Shown here: piece after piece, positions 34,195 through 43,874 of the stretch
How the letters are laid out: each line of letters starts with the position of its first letter
Numbering within the stretch: the stretch's first letter is position 1
Notes under the pieces: generated by a model
What the model saw: only the letters and a program-made list of their open reading frames with translations
Told to the model about the DNA's origin: nothing
Database searches by the model: none
Made by a program: the position numbers and the translations under genes
Assembly: GCA_035627835.1 (NCBI GenBank)
Contig: DASPKX010000152.1
Span: 1 to 64,000 of the forward strand
Direction of reading: 5' to 3'
Origin: DASPKX01 sp035627835
GTDB lineage: Bacteria; Verrucomicrobiota; Verrucomicrobiia; Limisphaerales; SXQI01
Length of the DNA: 64,000 bases

Positions 34195-35673
34195 ATGTTT
34201 TCGCTCGCGCGGGTTTGCGTGAGCGGCAAATCTTGGGGCATGCTCATTCGCCTCTTTGCTGTTTGTGGGCTGCTGTTTTCATTGGTCCATGCGCAGGGCG
34301 CAGACGCGGCCGCCGGCGCACCGCAGTCCGAGTGGAAGACACTCTTCAATGGCCGCGATTTTGCCGGGTGGGATAAATATCTCTCCACGCCCAATGGGGC
34401 GGCACCCATCGTGCCGAACGATGACCCGCGCAATGTTTTCACGATCACGAATCTAAATGGTGAGGCGGTGATTCGTGTCTCCGGGGAAGTCTATGGCGCG
34501 ATTACCACCAAGGAGACATTTGAGAATTTTCATTTTCGCGTCGATTTCCGCTGGGGCGAAAAACGTTGGGAGCCTCGCGCCACGGTCGCTCGGGACACGG
34601 GCATTCTGTATTGCGCCACGGGGCAGCCGAATCCGGGGACCGGCTGGATGACGTCGGTCGAGAATAACATCATGGAAAAAGGGGTGGGCCAATGGTGGAG
34701 CGTCAATGGCGCCATCATTGATGTGGAGGGTGAGTTCATCACTGCGGCGAACGAGCTGTTCATCCCTTACAAGAAGGAAGGCCCAGGGGAGCAGAACATC
34801 GTGTGGAAGAAAGGCGCGCCGAGGCTGACGGCATCGCCCGCGAACGGCATCACGCCGCCCTTTGATGTGGAGCAGGTTTTCGGGAATTGGAACCGCGTTG
34901 AAGTGGTGTATTGGGGCGGGCATTGCATCCACATTTTGAATGGCCATGTGAACACTGTGGTCGTGAATCCGCGGCACAAAGTTGGCGACTCCTGGCGTCC
35001 GCTGCACGAGGGCAAAATCCAACTGCAATCGGAAGCAGCTGAAGTCTTCTTCAGGAACATCGAGGTAAAACCGATTTATGAACTGCCCCGTGAGTTCATG
35101 CGGGAAGCGTTGTCTCCCGTTGTGGGCAAGGATGGGTTCACTCCGCTGTTAACTGCGGCCCAACTCAACCATTGGAAGCAAGCGGGCTCGGGCAAGTTCA
35201 CGGTCGAAAACGGAGTGGCGACAGGCGCGGGTGGGATGGGCCTTTGGTGGCATTCCGCGCGACCCTATACGAACTTCGTGCTTCGCGGTGAGTTCATGCA
35301 GGAGCAGGCAAATGCCGATTCCGGCGTGTTTGTGCGATTCCCGCAGCCAGGAAACGACCCGTGGGTTGCGGTCAAACAAGGGCACGAAGTGGAGATTGGC
35401 GACGATCCTGCAGGGCGCGAGCGAGCGTGGAAAACGGGCGCGCTCTATCCCTTCCAACCGCGAGTGGAAAATGCTTCTCGCCCGCCGGGCGAATGGAATG
35501 AATACGAAATCGTTTGCCGCGAGCATGATTACTCCGTCCGTTTAAACGGGAAGCTCGTCACAACCTGGACCGATCACACGCGCCGCAGCAAGGCGGGTTA
35601 CATTGGCCTGCAGAACTACAAGGAGGGGCAAACTGTTCGCCACCGCAACTTGCGCGTGAAGGAGCTTCCATGA
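34195..35673 (+). CDS. DUF1080 family secreted protein, two domains
   Basis: Exported protein of up to 492 residues with a signal peptide (LFAVCGLLFSLVHAQGADA). It contains two concanavalin-like DUF1080 units, the first opening with WKTLFNGRDFAGWDKY (about 48) and the second with FTPLLTAAQLNHWKQAGSG (about 318). DUF1080 proteins are now called 3-keto-disaccharide hydrolases after one characterised branch, and are abundant in PVC bacteria. Start choice is open: ATG 34195 gives a long leader, ATG 34240 a conventional signal peptide. Its stop overlaps the ATG of the following PVC cytochrome gene (ATGA at 35670-35673), implying joint function in periplasmic sugar oxidation. Confidence 0.85.
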   Translation: MFSLARVCVSGKSWGMLIRLFAVCGLLFSLVHAQGADAAAGAPQSEWKTLFNGRDFAGWDKYLSTPNGAAPIVPNDDPRNVFTITNLNGEAVIRVSGEVYGAITTKETFENFHFRVDFRWGEKRWEPRATVARDTGILYCATGQPNPGTGWMTSVENNIMEKGVGQWWSVNGAIIDVEGEFITAANELFIPYKKEGPGEQNIVWKKGAPRLTASPANGITPPFDVEQVFGNWNRVEVVYWGGHCIHILNGHVNTVVVNPRHKVGDSWRPLHEGKIQLQSEAAEVFFRNIEVKPIYELPREFMREALSPVVGKDGFTPLLTAAQLNHWKQAGSGKFTVENGVATGAGGMGLWWHSARPYTNFVLRGEFMQEQANADSGVFVRFPQPGNDPWVAVKQGHEVEIGDDPAGRERAWKTGALYPFQPRVENASRPPGEWNEYEIVCREHDYSVRLNGKLVTTWTDHTRRSKAGYIGLQNYKEGQTVRHRNLRVKELP

Positions 35674-38600
35674 TGCGCATCCTTCTGCTGCTTGCGGCCG
35701 CCACCTTGAGTCTCGGAGCGGCAAGCCCATTGCCGCAGCCGATAGCGCCCTGGAAAATCGAAGTTGTTGCCGAGGCGCCGGCGGTGCGGCATCCGTCGGT
35801 GGTCGCCTGCGCGCCAGATGGTCGGGTGTTCGTGTCGGAAGATCCCATGGACATAAGCCTGCCGAACGCCAATGCCGCAGAAGGGCGCATCCTTTGCATA
35901 CATCCCGACGGGCGCATAAATGTCTTCGCTGATAAACTATTCGCTGTTTTCGGCCTGCAATATTTGGAAGGCAAACTGTACGTGCTGCACAACCCACATT
36001 TCAGCGTTTTTGACGATGACGCCAGTGTGGGCCGGAACCGGCGCGAACTCATCCAGCAAACTTTGCCCGATCCTTCCGCGTTGAATTGGAACGACCATAT
36101 TCCCGCGAACTTCAAGCTCGGAATGGATGGCTATTTCTACGTCGCGGCGGGAGACAAAGGGCTTCACGGGGCGGTGGGAACGGACGGGCGCCGGGCGGAT
36201 CTTTTCACGGGCGGAGTGTTCCGGATCAAGCCGGACGGCTCGGGGCTGGAGGTTTTCTCACATGGAGTGCGCAACATACTCGATGTCGCTCTTAACAGTG
36301 GTGACGAGATCTTCAGCTACGACAACACCGACGAGCACGAATGGATGGGCCGGGTCACGCACATGGTTGAAGCGGGTTTCTACGGCTACCCGCATGATTT
36401 CATTCCCCAGCGCCCATACACGCTCTGGATGCTTGCGGATCTTGGTCCAGGAGCTGCGTGCGGCGCCTTCGCCTACAACGAGGACGCGCTGCCGGCCAAT
36501 TATCATGGCAACATCTTTTTGTCCGACTTTGGCAAACGACAGGTGATGCGCCTCGCCTTGGAACGAAGCGGCTCAACCTACAAGATGGTTTCGCGTGAAG
36601 ACTTGTTCCCCAATCCTCCCGGAGATTTTCGGCCGGTTGGAATCACGCTCGGCCCTGATGGAAAAAGCATTTACATCTGCGATTGGCAGCATCGCGACGA
36701 GAAGGCGAAAGTCACTGTCGGCCGCCTCCTCAAACTCACCTGGACGGGAGAAGACCAGAGCAAACCAAAGCCGGGCTGGCATGCAGCGGTTGCGAGCGGC
36801 CAACCGCGCAATGTTCCAGCGGAGCAATTCATTGACGCTCTTTCGCATCCGTCCCATGACGTGCGGCTGACCGCCCAGCGTGCGTTGGAAAAGATTCCAA
36901 CAGCCCGGGAGAGCATCACCTCACTGGCCGGCAACCCCGAAGCGCCTGCTCATGCGCGGATTCATGCGATCTGGGCGTTGGCCAACAGCGGGAGCGTGTC
37001 CGCCGCGGCCCGGGAGGCCAAAAACTCGAACCCTCGGGTTCAGCAGCAAGCCATTCGCGCCCTTGCGCTGAGTGGCGGGACCAACGCTGCTTCGCTGCTC
37101 ACACCATTGCTCGGCAGCACGAATTTCACCACTCGCTTCGCGGCTGCCACCGCGCTGGGCCGCCTTGGGGATCCGCGCGCCGTGGAGCCGTTGCTCGGTC
37201 AAATCGGCAAAGGCGATCTCTTCGCCAACTACGCTGTGTTCACCGCGCTCAACCGCATCGGCACGAACACACCTTCCGCGTGGAGGCAGATCGTGTCGGC
37301 CCTGCACAGCAGTGATCCAGCAGTGCGGGAAGGTGTTTCCTTCGCAATTCGTGACACTTACGACGTGCAATTGGCCCGAGAGCTGAGCCATTTCCTGTCT
37401 GCGACGAACCATACAGTTGCAGGCCGCTTGCTTGCCGCGCGGGCCCTTGCTTCGACGCTGCATCAGCCCGCCCCGTGGAGCGGCGAGTGGTGGGGATATC
37501 ATCCCGCCCTTCAACCGCCACCAAAGCGGGAGACGCGCTGGGCGGGGACTGAAACCATTTTGCAGGCCTTGATCGAGGGCTCGCGAAGCAAGGAAAATGA
37601 AATACGCGCGATATGCATTCAAGCGATCGCGGCTGCGCGAGACGAACGTGCTGTAGCGGCTCTCCGGTCGGCTTTTGAGTCGGAGCAGTCCGCGGAGAGT
37701 CGCGCGCTTATTTTGCGCGCGCTGGCAGCGGCTTCGGATGCAAGCGCTGGCCAGTGGGCGCTTGCAGAACTTTCCACCCCTTCGTCACAACCGATGGCCT
37801 TCGCCGCCATAGCGGCGGCGGAAATCATCAAAACCGAGGAACTCAAGTCAGCTCTGCTCCGCTACGCGCAAGAACGCGCAACGAACACTTCCTTGCGCGC
37901 CGCCGCCATCTCGACGCTGGGCAGCCTCAAGCATGCGCCCGCCGCTCCGTTAGCAAAGGAGTTGGTTCGATCACACGAACCCGAACTCCGCCGCCGCGCT
38001 TTGATTGCTCATGCTGCGCTTAGTGGGGAGACGTCCATCCCCGAACTGGAATCCGCTCTCATATCTGCCGACACGGACACTTCCCTAGAAGCAGTGAGGG
38101 CGCTGGGGCGGCTCAAATCGCCACGCGCCATTCCAGGCTTGATGCAGGCTTATGGAGTTGAGGCGTTGCGCAGCGAAGCCTTTCGCGGGCTGGCAAGTTC
38201 ACCAGATAAACGCGCGCTTGGGATTTATCTCCGCGAGCTGACCTCGATAAACCCGGCGCAACGGGACATGGCCCACCTTGCCGTTCGGAACCTTGCGCCG
38301 CAGGTCCGTGCTGAAATCGAGCAACAAGCGCCAAGCCTTCCAAAGTCCGCCCTGACTGAGCTGCGGCAGATTTATGCGGGCGACCCGGTGGCGGAGAAAG
38401 GGCCCATCTTCGCCGCAACGATCGAGCAGCCCAAGGCAGACGACTACCTCGCTGCCGCGCTTAGCGGGAAGGGCGATCCCGCAAAGGGCGAAAAACTCTT
38501 CATAGATGCGAATGGCTTGAACTGCATCGGCTGCCATCGGGTTGGAGGCGCTGGATCCACCATTGGCCCGGATCTCTCGAATGCCGGCCAGCAATTCGAC

Positions 38601-38897
38601 GCAAAGGCCTTGGCGGAGAGCATCATCCACCCAAGCAAAGCCGTTCGTGAAGGTTACCAGCAGATCGTTCTCGAGCTTGGCGACGAAGAGGAGATGAGCG
38701 GCCTCATAAAGTCAGAGACGGCGAAGGAACTCACGTTAGTGGATGGCTCGGGCAGGTCGCACACCATTCCTCGAGAGAAAGTTCGCGTCCGCCGCAACAG
38801 CGAGTTGTCGCTTATGCCCGAAGGTCTCCATGCCGGCCTGACGACTGAACAATTCGCGGACCTCATCTCCTACCTGGCCACCCTGCGGGCTAGGTAA
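35670..38897 (+). CDS. PVC-type haem-binding CxxCH protein (propeller, HEAT repeats, cytochrome c)
   Basis: Exported protein of 1075 residues and the second of this architecture in the window. It has a signal peptide (RILLLLAAATLSLGAAS), then a dehydrogenase-like propeller (about 30-370, with VACAPDGRVFVSEDPMD and HGVRNILDVALNSGDEIFSYDN). A long HEAT-repeat solenoid follows (about 380-900; the motif AVRALGRLKSPRAIPGL is typical), and a cytochrome c domain with CIGCH (Cys952, Cys955, His956) ends it. DUF1080 sugar proteins just upstream and this haem protein suggest oxidation of a sugar with electron transfer to the respiratory chain; the reaction is not proven for the family. Confidence 0.9.
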   Translation: MMRILLLLAAATLSLGAASPLPQPIAPWKIEVVAEAPAVRHPSVVACAPDGRVFVSEDPMDISLPNANAAEGRILCIHPDGRINVFADKLFAVFGLQYLEGKLYVLHNPHFSVFDDDASVGRNRRELIQQTLPDPSALNWNDHIPANFKLGMDGYFYVAAGDKGLHGAVGTDGRRADLFTGGVFRIKPDGSGLEVFSHGVRNILDVALNSGDEIFSYDNTDEHEWMGRVTHMVEAGFYGYPHDFIPQRPYTLWMLADLGPGAACGAFAYNEDALPANYHGNIFLSDFGKRQVMRLALERSGSTYKMVSREDLFPNPPGDFRPVGITLGPDGKSIYICDWQHRDEKAKVTVGRLLKLTWTGEDQSKPKPGWHAAVASGQPRNVPAEQFIDALSHPSHDVRLTAQRALEKIPTARESITSLAGNPEAPAHARIHAIWALANSGSVSAAAREAKNSNPRVQQQAIRALALSGGTNAASLLTPLLGSTNFTTRFAAATALGRLGDPRAVEPLLGQIGKGDLFANYAVFTALNRIGTNTPSAWRQIVSALHSSDPAVREGVSFAIRDTYDVQLARELSHFLSATNHTVAGRLLAARALASTLHQPAPWSGEWWGYHPALQPPPKRETRWAGTETILQALIEGSRSKENEIRAICIQAIAAARDERAVAALRSAFESEQSAESRALILRALAAASDASAGQWALAELSTPSSQPMAFAAIAAAEIIKTEELKSALLRYAQERATNTSLRAAAISTLGSLKHAPAAPLAKELVRSHEPELRRRALIAHAALSGETSIPELESALISADTDTSLEAVRALGRLKSPRAIPGLMQAYGVEALRSEAFRGLASSPDKRALGIYLRELTSINPAQRDMAHLAVRNLAPQVRAEIEQQAPSLPKSALTELRQIYAGDPVAEKGPIFAATIEQPKADDYLAAALSGKGDPAKGEKLFIDANGLNCIGCHRVGGAGSTIGPDLSNAGQQFDAKALAESIIHPSKAVREGYQQIVLELGDEEEMSGLIKSETAKELTLVDGSGRSHTIPREKVRVRRNSELSLMPEGLHAGLTTEQFADLISYLATLRAR

Positions 38898-39020
38898 TTG
38901 CGCCGGCCCTGCGCGCGAATCGGAGTTCCCCCGCTGCCCTTTTCCACGGTTGCGTTCACTCCGAGACGTGGGACGTTTTCGTAGGGCAGCCCGGAACATT
39001 GGAAGCCCTTGAGGAGTGTC

Positions 39021-39785
39021 ATGAAAAACACAAAGACGCCACAGGAACGGGGAGATTGGGGGAAGCTAGTTCCAGAGAATGAGTGGGCCGTTTACAAGGA
39101 CGCCATCGGCGCGGTTCGTCCGCTGAAAATTCCGTTTGTGCTGGGCGGCGCCTTTGGCCTGGCGACCTACACGGGCAAATGGCGCAACACGAAGGATATG
39201 GATTTCTTTGTTAAACCTTCGGACAAGGACCGCGTGGTCGAGGCTCTCCTCAAAATCGGCTTTGAGGATTATTATCCGCGCCTTGCTTATGACCGCGGAT
39301 GGATTTACCGCGCCGTTAGAGACGACGTGTTGGTGGACGTCATCTGGGGCACCCCAAACCGTGTCACTGAAGTGGATGACGAATGGTTCCAACACCAGAC
39401 GCCCGTTCAACTAAAGGATGAACTTTTAGCCGCCCTTCCGGCGGAGGAGCTTCTGTACATAAAGTTGTTCGTGATGCAACGTGACCGCTGCGATTGGCCG
39501 GATTTATTGAACCTGCTTTACGCGGAGGCTGAGAATCTGGATTGGGATCGTGTGATTCGCCGCCTCGGGCCGGATCTCCAGCTTCTGCAAGGATTGATGC
39601 AGGTTTTCGCGTGGCTCGCGCCCACAAAAGTCATGGCGCTTTCGAAAGAGGCGCGGGACACGTTCAGCATTCCCAAACCGTCGAAGAGCGAGCTGGACTT
39701 GGCGCAGGAGACCAGGGTGCGCCTGCTGGACAGCCGCGGCTGGTTCTGTGATTTTCAACCAGACGACAGGCCGATGAAGCTCTAG
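39021..39785 (+). CDS. Nucleotidyltransferase-fold protein
   Basis: Protein of 254 residues resembling MNT/AbiEii-type nucleotidyltransferases. LGGAFGLATYTGKWRNTKDMDFFV has the GG start and the R-x-T-x-D-x-D acidic pair, with a further acid in DVLVDVIWG. LPAEELLYIKLFVMQRDRCDWPDLL matches the helical region seen in such proteins. ATG at 39021 is chosen over a TTG four codons before. Members act as toxins, tRNA-modifying enzymes or antibiotic nucleotidyltransferases; none can be chosen here, and no HEPN or other partner lies next to it. The following isomerase gene starts 23 bases after its stop, so cotranscription is likely. Confidence 0.75.
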   Translation: MKNTKTPQERGDWGKLVPENEWAVYKDAIGAVRPLKIPFVLGGAFGLATYTGKWRNTKDMDFFVKPSDKDRVVEALLKIGFEDYYPRLAYDRGWIYRAVRDDVLVDVIWGTPNRVTEVDDEWFQHQTPVQLKDELLAALPAEELLYIKLFVMQRDRCDWPDLLNLLYAEAENLDWDRVIRRLGPDLQLLQGLMQVFAWLAPTKVMALSKEARDTFSIPKPSKSELDLAQETRVRLLDSRGWFCDFQPDDRPMKL

Positions 39786-39808
39786 TCGCGCGGGGAGGTC
39801 AAAGGGGT

Positions 39809-40585
39809 ATGCAGATAGGCGGAATGAACAACCCGGACGCGGACGTGTTCCGCGAACTGGACTGGATGGCAAAGCTCCGGCTCGACTTCATTGACCTGAC
39901 CTTGGAGCCACCAAAGGCGGCCGTTTGGAATCTGGATGCGAACGCGCTCGCGCGGGCGATCAAGGATGTGGGCCTGGGTGTTGTCGGCCACACTGCGTTT
40001 TACCTGCCAATGGCCTGCCCGTTCGAGAGCATCCGCCGCGCGTGCGTTGATGAGCTCAAGCGGTGCATCGAGGTGTTTGCCACCGTCGGAGCCAAATGGA
40101 TGAATCTGCATCCAGACCGCCACGCGCCCTTTCACCCGCGGTCGTTCATTATCGAGCGAAACATCAGGACAATTGAGGAGATTCTGCCGATGGCTCGCAG
40201 CCACGGCGTGGGTTTAATGATCGAAAATCTACCCGGGGCTTTCAATACAGTGCAGGAGTTGGGTGAGATTCTGGAGGCGATGCCGGGAGTCGGGCTGCAC
40301 CTGGACATCGGCCACTCCAATCTGCTCGTTTCCGAGAACACGTGCGAAAGCATCCTGCAAACCTATGCGCATCGGCTGAAGCACGTGCATCTGCATGACA
40401 ATAAAGGAGGTCACGCGGACCTTCACCTGCCGTTGGGCGCGGGGACAATGGACGTTGCCCGGCAGGTCCGAGCCTTGAAGCGCTCGGGTTACAATGAGAC
40501 GATCACTCTGGAAGTGTTCTCTGAGGACCGGCATTACTTCGCCTACAGCCGTGACGTCTTGCGTCGGCTTTGGGAAGAAGCCTGA
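39809..40585 (+). CDS. Sugar phosphate isomerase/epimerase (xylose-isomerase-like TIM barrel)
   Basis: Single-domain TIM barrel of 258 residues in the AP-endonuclease-2 / xylose-isomerase-like family. Likely metal ligands are Glu of LMIENLPG, Asp-x-x-His of HLDIGHSN, the His-rich HVHLHDNKGG, and Glu of ITLEVFSED, in the standard order. MNLHPDRH is the usual fourth-strand motif. No signal peptide is present. Substrate specificity cannot be read from sequence; sugar epimerases and inosose-type enzymes share this fold. It lies between a nucleotidyltransferase and an exported DUF6807 protein in a rightward block of sugar genes. Confidence 0.87.
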   Translation: MQIGGMNNPDADVFRELDWMAKLRLDFIDLTLEPPKAAVWNLDANALARAIKDVGLGVVGHTAFYLPMACPFESIRRACVDELKRCIEVFATVGAKWMNLHPDRHAPFHPRSFIIERNIRTIEEILPMARSHGVGLMIENLPGAFNTVQELGEILEAMPGVGLHLDIGHSNLLVSENTCESILQTYAHRLKHVHLHDNKGGHADLHLPLGAGTMDVARQVRALKRSGYNETITLEVFSEDRHYFAYSRDVLRRLWEEA

Positions 40586-40711
40586 GAGTTCTTCTGGACC
40601 TTGCGCAAAGGCACGGAGGTTTGCGGCATTCCGGCCGTTTTGCCCCAGATATTTCGTTTTCCCGCAACTTTAGTGTTTTCCATTGTTCCGCTGTTTCGCT
40701 AATTTCCAACC

Positions 40712-41671
40712 ATGACCCAGGTTTGGAGGAGCGCGCTGCTCGCATTGTTGGCGTGGGCTGTTTCAGCTTCATTCGCTGCTGAGAAAAAGAGTGGCGTTCA
40801 AATCACTGAAGCCGAGGGAAAACTCCGCATCGCAATCAACGGGGAACTCTTCAGCGAATACCACTACAAAGATGTTTCCCGCCCTTATCTTTATCCGCTC
40901 ATTGGGCCTAAAGAGCTGCCAATGACGCGCAATTGGCCGATGGCCGAAGCTCCAAACGAGGAACATGACCACCCGCATCATCGCTCATGGTGGCATGCTC
41001 ACGGCGAAGTGAACGGGCACGATTTTTGGAGCGAATCCGCAAAGGCAGGAAAGACGGTGCACGACGGATTCATCGAAGTGAAGTCGGGCGAAAAGGAAGG
41101 GGTCATTCGCAGCCGCAACAAGCTTGTCTCCAAAGAGGGCCAGACGATTTGCACGGACGAGCGCACACTGCGCATCTATAGCACCGGGCCACACCGAGTC
41201 TTCGATTTTGAGATCACGACCACTGCCAGCGAGGGAGATCTGGTTTTCGGTGACACGAAAGAAGGCACAACGGCCTTGCGCGTCGCGGAAACCATGCGCC
41301 TCAAAGGCAAGGTTGGCAAAGGTCACATCGTAAACAGCGAGGGTGTGCGCGACGGCGCGACCTGGGGCAAACGCGCGAAATGGGTCGATTATCACGGCCC
41401 AGTGAAGGAGCAACTCGTCGGGGCCGCCATTTTCGACCACCCAAGCAATCCACGCCATCCCACTTACTGGCACGTGCGCGATTACGGTTTGTTCGCCGCG
41501 AACCCTTTCGGCATTCACGATTTCGAGAAGAAGGAAAAGGGTGTTGGCGACCTGAAGCTAAAGAAGGGCGAAAAGGTCACTTTCAAATACCGCTTCTACC
41601 TTCATGAAGGCGATGAAAAAGCCGGCCGTGTTGAAGAGCAGTACCAGGCCTACGTCAAAGAAGTTAAGTAA
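40712..41671 (+). CDS. DUF6807 (PmoA-like) secreted protein
   Basis: Protein of 319 residues with a signal peptide (LLALLAWAVSASFA). The fold is the DUF6807 / 'methane oxygenase PmoA' family named from weak similarity; it has no membrane segments and is not a methane monooxygenase subunit. Typical motifs are YLYPLIGPKELPMTR, EHDHPHHRSWWHAHGEVNG (a His cluster) and HPTYWHVRDYGLFAANPFG. In PVC genomes it accompanies Gfo/Idh oxidoreductases and DUF1080 proteins, as here, with the Gfo/Idh gene starting 10 bases downstream. A role in sugar binding or processing is inferred from this context. Confidence 0.85.
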   Translation: MTQVWRSALLALLAWAVSASFAAEKKSGVQITEAEGKLRIAINGELFSEYHYKDVSRPYLYPLIGPKELPMTRNWPMAEAPNEEHDHPHHRSWWHAHGEVNGHDFWSESAKAGKTVHDGFIEVKSGEKEGVIRSRNKLVSKEGQTICTDERTLRIYSTGPHRVFDFEITTTASEGDLVFGDTKEGTTALRVAETMRLKGKVGKGHIVNSEGVRDGATWGKRAKWVDYHGPVKEQLVGAAIFDHPSNPRHPTYWHVRDYGLFAANPFGIHDFEKKEKGVGDLKLKKGEKVTFKYRFYLHEGDEKAGRVEEQYQAYVKEVK

Positions 41672-41681
41672 TAGAGATTTT

Positions 41682-43124
41682 ATGAAGAAAGTAACGCGTC
41701 GTTCATTTATGAAGACGGCGGCCTGGGCCGCGGGCGTCACCGCTCTGCCAGCGCGTGTGTGGGCGCAGGCTCCCGGATCGAACAGCGATATTCGCGTCGC
41801 TGTCGTTGGATTCAACGGGCGTGGGAAGGATCACATCAGCGGCCTTTCCGCTGTTAAAGGCGTTCGTCTCGTTGGATTGTGCGACGCTGACCAAAAGGTT
41901 CTTGCCGCCGAAGTTCAGAAGCAGGAGCAGAAACAGAATGTCGTCCAGGGCTACACCGACATCCGCCGCATGCTCGACAACAAGGACATCGATGTGGTCA
42001 CCATTGGCACACCGAACCATTGGCATGCGCTCGGCACGATTTGGGCCTGCCAGGCTGGGAAAGATGTCTATGTTGAGAAGCCGGTTTCCCACAATGTCTT
42101 CGAAGGCCGCAAAGCGGTGGAAGCGGCGCGCAAATACAATCGCATCGTCCAGACCGGCACACAAAGCCGCAGCAACCCTGGCATGCGTGAGGCGGTGGAG
42201 TTTATTCAGCAGGGCAACCTCGGGAAAATCCTTTGGGTTCGCGGCCTCTGCTACAAACGCCGCGCATCCATCGGCAAAGTCGATGGCCCGCAGCAAATCC
42301 CTCAGAACATCGATTACGATCTATGGTGCGGCCCTTCCCCGATGGTGCCGTTGATGCGCAAAAACCTGCATTATGATTGGCACTGGGTTTGGGAAACCGG
42401 CAACGGTGACCTCGGCAACCAGGGCATTCACCAGATGGACATTGGACGTTGGATTCTAGGGGAAGACGCGCTCTCACCGGAAGTCTTCAGCGTCGGCGGC
42501 CGCTTGGGCTACGTCGATGACGGCACCACACCGAACACGCAAATCGTGTTTCATAACTACAAAAAGGCTCCCCTGATTTTCGAGGTCCGCGGTTTGCCCG
42601 CGCGCACAGATGCCAAGGAGATGGACAAATACCGCGGCGCCAGTGTCGGCGTGGTCGTCCAATGCGAAGGCGGATATGTGAGCATTCCGACCTACAACAG
42701 CGCCACCGTTTACGACAACGATGGCAAAGAGACTCGCAAGTTCAACGGGACGGCGAGCCACTACGAAAACTTCATTACGGCGGTGCGCGAAAGAAAACGG
42801 GAGTTGCTCACCGCCGACATTCTGGAAGGGCATCTCTCCAGCGCGCTTTGCCACACCGGGAACATCTCTTATCGCCTCGGCAAAAAAGCCTCTCCTGAGG
42901 CTATCCGCGAGCAGATCAAGGGCGACAAACTCGCTGAAGAATCCTTTGGCCGCATGGCTGAGCACCTTGCCGCCAACGACGTGGACATTTCAAAGGAGAT
43001 GGTCACCCTCGGGCCGGTGCTGCGAATGGATGCAGCTTCAGAGAAGTTCACGAACAACCGGGAGGCGAACACCCAACTCACGCGCGAATACCGCAAGCCA
43101 TACGTTGTTCCTGACAAGGTCTAA
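41682..43124 (+). CDS. Gfo/Idh/MocA family oxidoreductase, Tat-exported
   Basis: Protein of 480 residues with a twin-arginine signal (TRRSFMKTAAWAAGVTALP, cleavage near RVWAQA). The Rossmann fold starts VAVVGFNGRGKDH, and the family motif EKPVSHN has the catalytic-type Lys (DVYVEKPVSHN). HQMDIGRWIL lies in the C-terminal domain. NAD(P)-dependent relatives oxidise or epimerise sugars; export through Tat with bound cofactor is typical of PVC and Bacteroidota members. ATG at 41682 is chosen because it places the RR motif correctly. It is operonic with the DUF6807 gene before it and the DUF1080-like gene that starts one base after its stop. Confidence 0.92.
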   Translation: MKKVTRRSFMKTAAWAAGVTALPARVWAQAPGSNSDIRVAVVGFNGRGKDHISGLSAVKGVRLVGLCDADQKVLAAEVQKQEQKQNVVQGYTDIRRMLDNKDIDVVTIGTPNHWHALGTIWACQAGKDVYVEKPVSHNVFEGRKAVEAARKYNRIVQTGTQSRSNPGMREAVEFIQQGNLGKILWVRGLCYKRRASIGKVDGPQQIPQNIDYDLWCGPSPMVPLMRKNLHYDWHWVWETGNGDLGNQGIHQMDIGRWILGEDALSPEVFSVGGRLGYVDDGTTPNTQIVFHNYKKAPLIFEVRGLPARTDAKEMDKYRGASVGVVVQCEGGYVSIPTYNSATVYDNDGKETRKFNGTASHYENFITAVRERKRELLTADILEGHLSSALCHTGNISYRLGKKASPEAIREQIKGDKLAEESFGRMAEHLAANDVDISKEMVTLGPVLRMDAASEKFTNNREANTQLTREYRKPYVVPDKV

Positions 43125-43125
43125 C

Positions 43126-43857
43126 ATGAAATTGACTGAAACCATTGCGCTGGCTGCAGCCTTGGGCTGCGCGGGGTCGGCTCTGGGTGCGGACGCTAAA
43201 GTGAGCGTGCCTGAGGGTTACAAGCTTGTGTACAAGCAGGACTTCGGCACGAACTCATTGGGCGAGTTCCAGATGACCGATCCAAACGCCTGGACTATTG
43301 GCGAAGGAAAGGAAGGTTCCGCGCTCGAGCTGAAGCAGCAGAGCAAATACGTCCCCACGGTTCGCTCGCCAGTGAACATCGCGTTGATCAAAGACCTCGC
43401 ATTTAAAGACTTCGTGCTGGAAGCGGAGTTCATTCAAACCGGCCGCGAGTACGGCCACCGCGACATGTGCATCTTCTACGGCTTCCAAGAGCCCACGAAG
43501 TTCTACTACACCCACATCGCTACCAAGGCCGATCCCAACGCCCACAATGTTTTCATTGTGAACGACAAGCCGCGCACGAACATCGCCAAGAAAACGACGG
43601 AAGGCGCCAACTGGGGCTTGAATGTCTGGCATAAAGTTCGCCTGGAAAGGAACACTTCTGAAGGCTCCATCAAGGTTTACTTTGACGATATGTCCGAACC
43701 GATTATGGTCGCTGAGGATAAAACATTCCTGAGCGGGCATATAGGTTTCGGCTCTTTTGATGACACCGGGAAAGTCGATAACGTCCGCATTTGGGCGCCG
43801 AGCGCTGAGAAGGTGAGCGCGCCCGCATTCCCGAAGCAAGCGCCTGCCTCGAAGTAA
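43126..43857 (+). CDS. Secreted DUF1080/LamG-like protein
   Basis: Exported protein of 243 residues with a signal peptide (ETIALAAALGCAGSALGA). The domain is concanavalin-like: KLVYKQDFGTNSLGEFQM, then WTIGEGKEGSALELKQQS, FVLEAEFIQTG and the closing SGHIGFGSFDDTGKVDNVRIW. This is close to DUF1080 sugar-binding or hydrolase domains, single here. It follows the Gfo/Idh gene by one base and ends the operon; a strong terminator follows. A direct role in presenting or cleaving the sugar used by the Gfo/Idh enzyme is inferred. Confidence 0.78.
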   Translation: MKLTETIALAAALGCAGSALGADAKVSVPEGYKLVYKQDFGTNSLGEFQMTDPNAWTIGEGKEGSALELKQQSKYVPTVRSPVNIALIKDLAFKDFVLEAEFIQTGREYGHRDMCIFYGFQEPTKFYYTHIATKADPNAHNVFIVNDKPRTNIAKKTTEGANWGLNVWHKVRLERNTSEGSIKVYFDDMSEPIMVAEDKTFLSGHIGFGSFDDTGKVDNVRIWAPSAEKVSAPAFPKQAPASK

Positions 43858-43874
43858 GCGCAATCGATCTGCAC

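Noticed and set aside
40712..41671. Methane monooxygenase subunit (PmoA)
   Set aside because: The DUF6807 family carries a misleading 'PmoA' name; this protein is secreted, has no membrane helices and sits with sugar enzymes.
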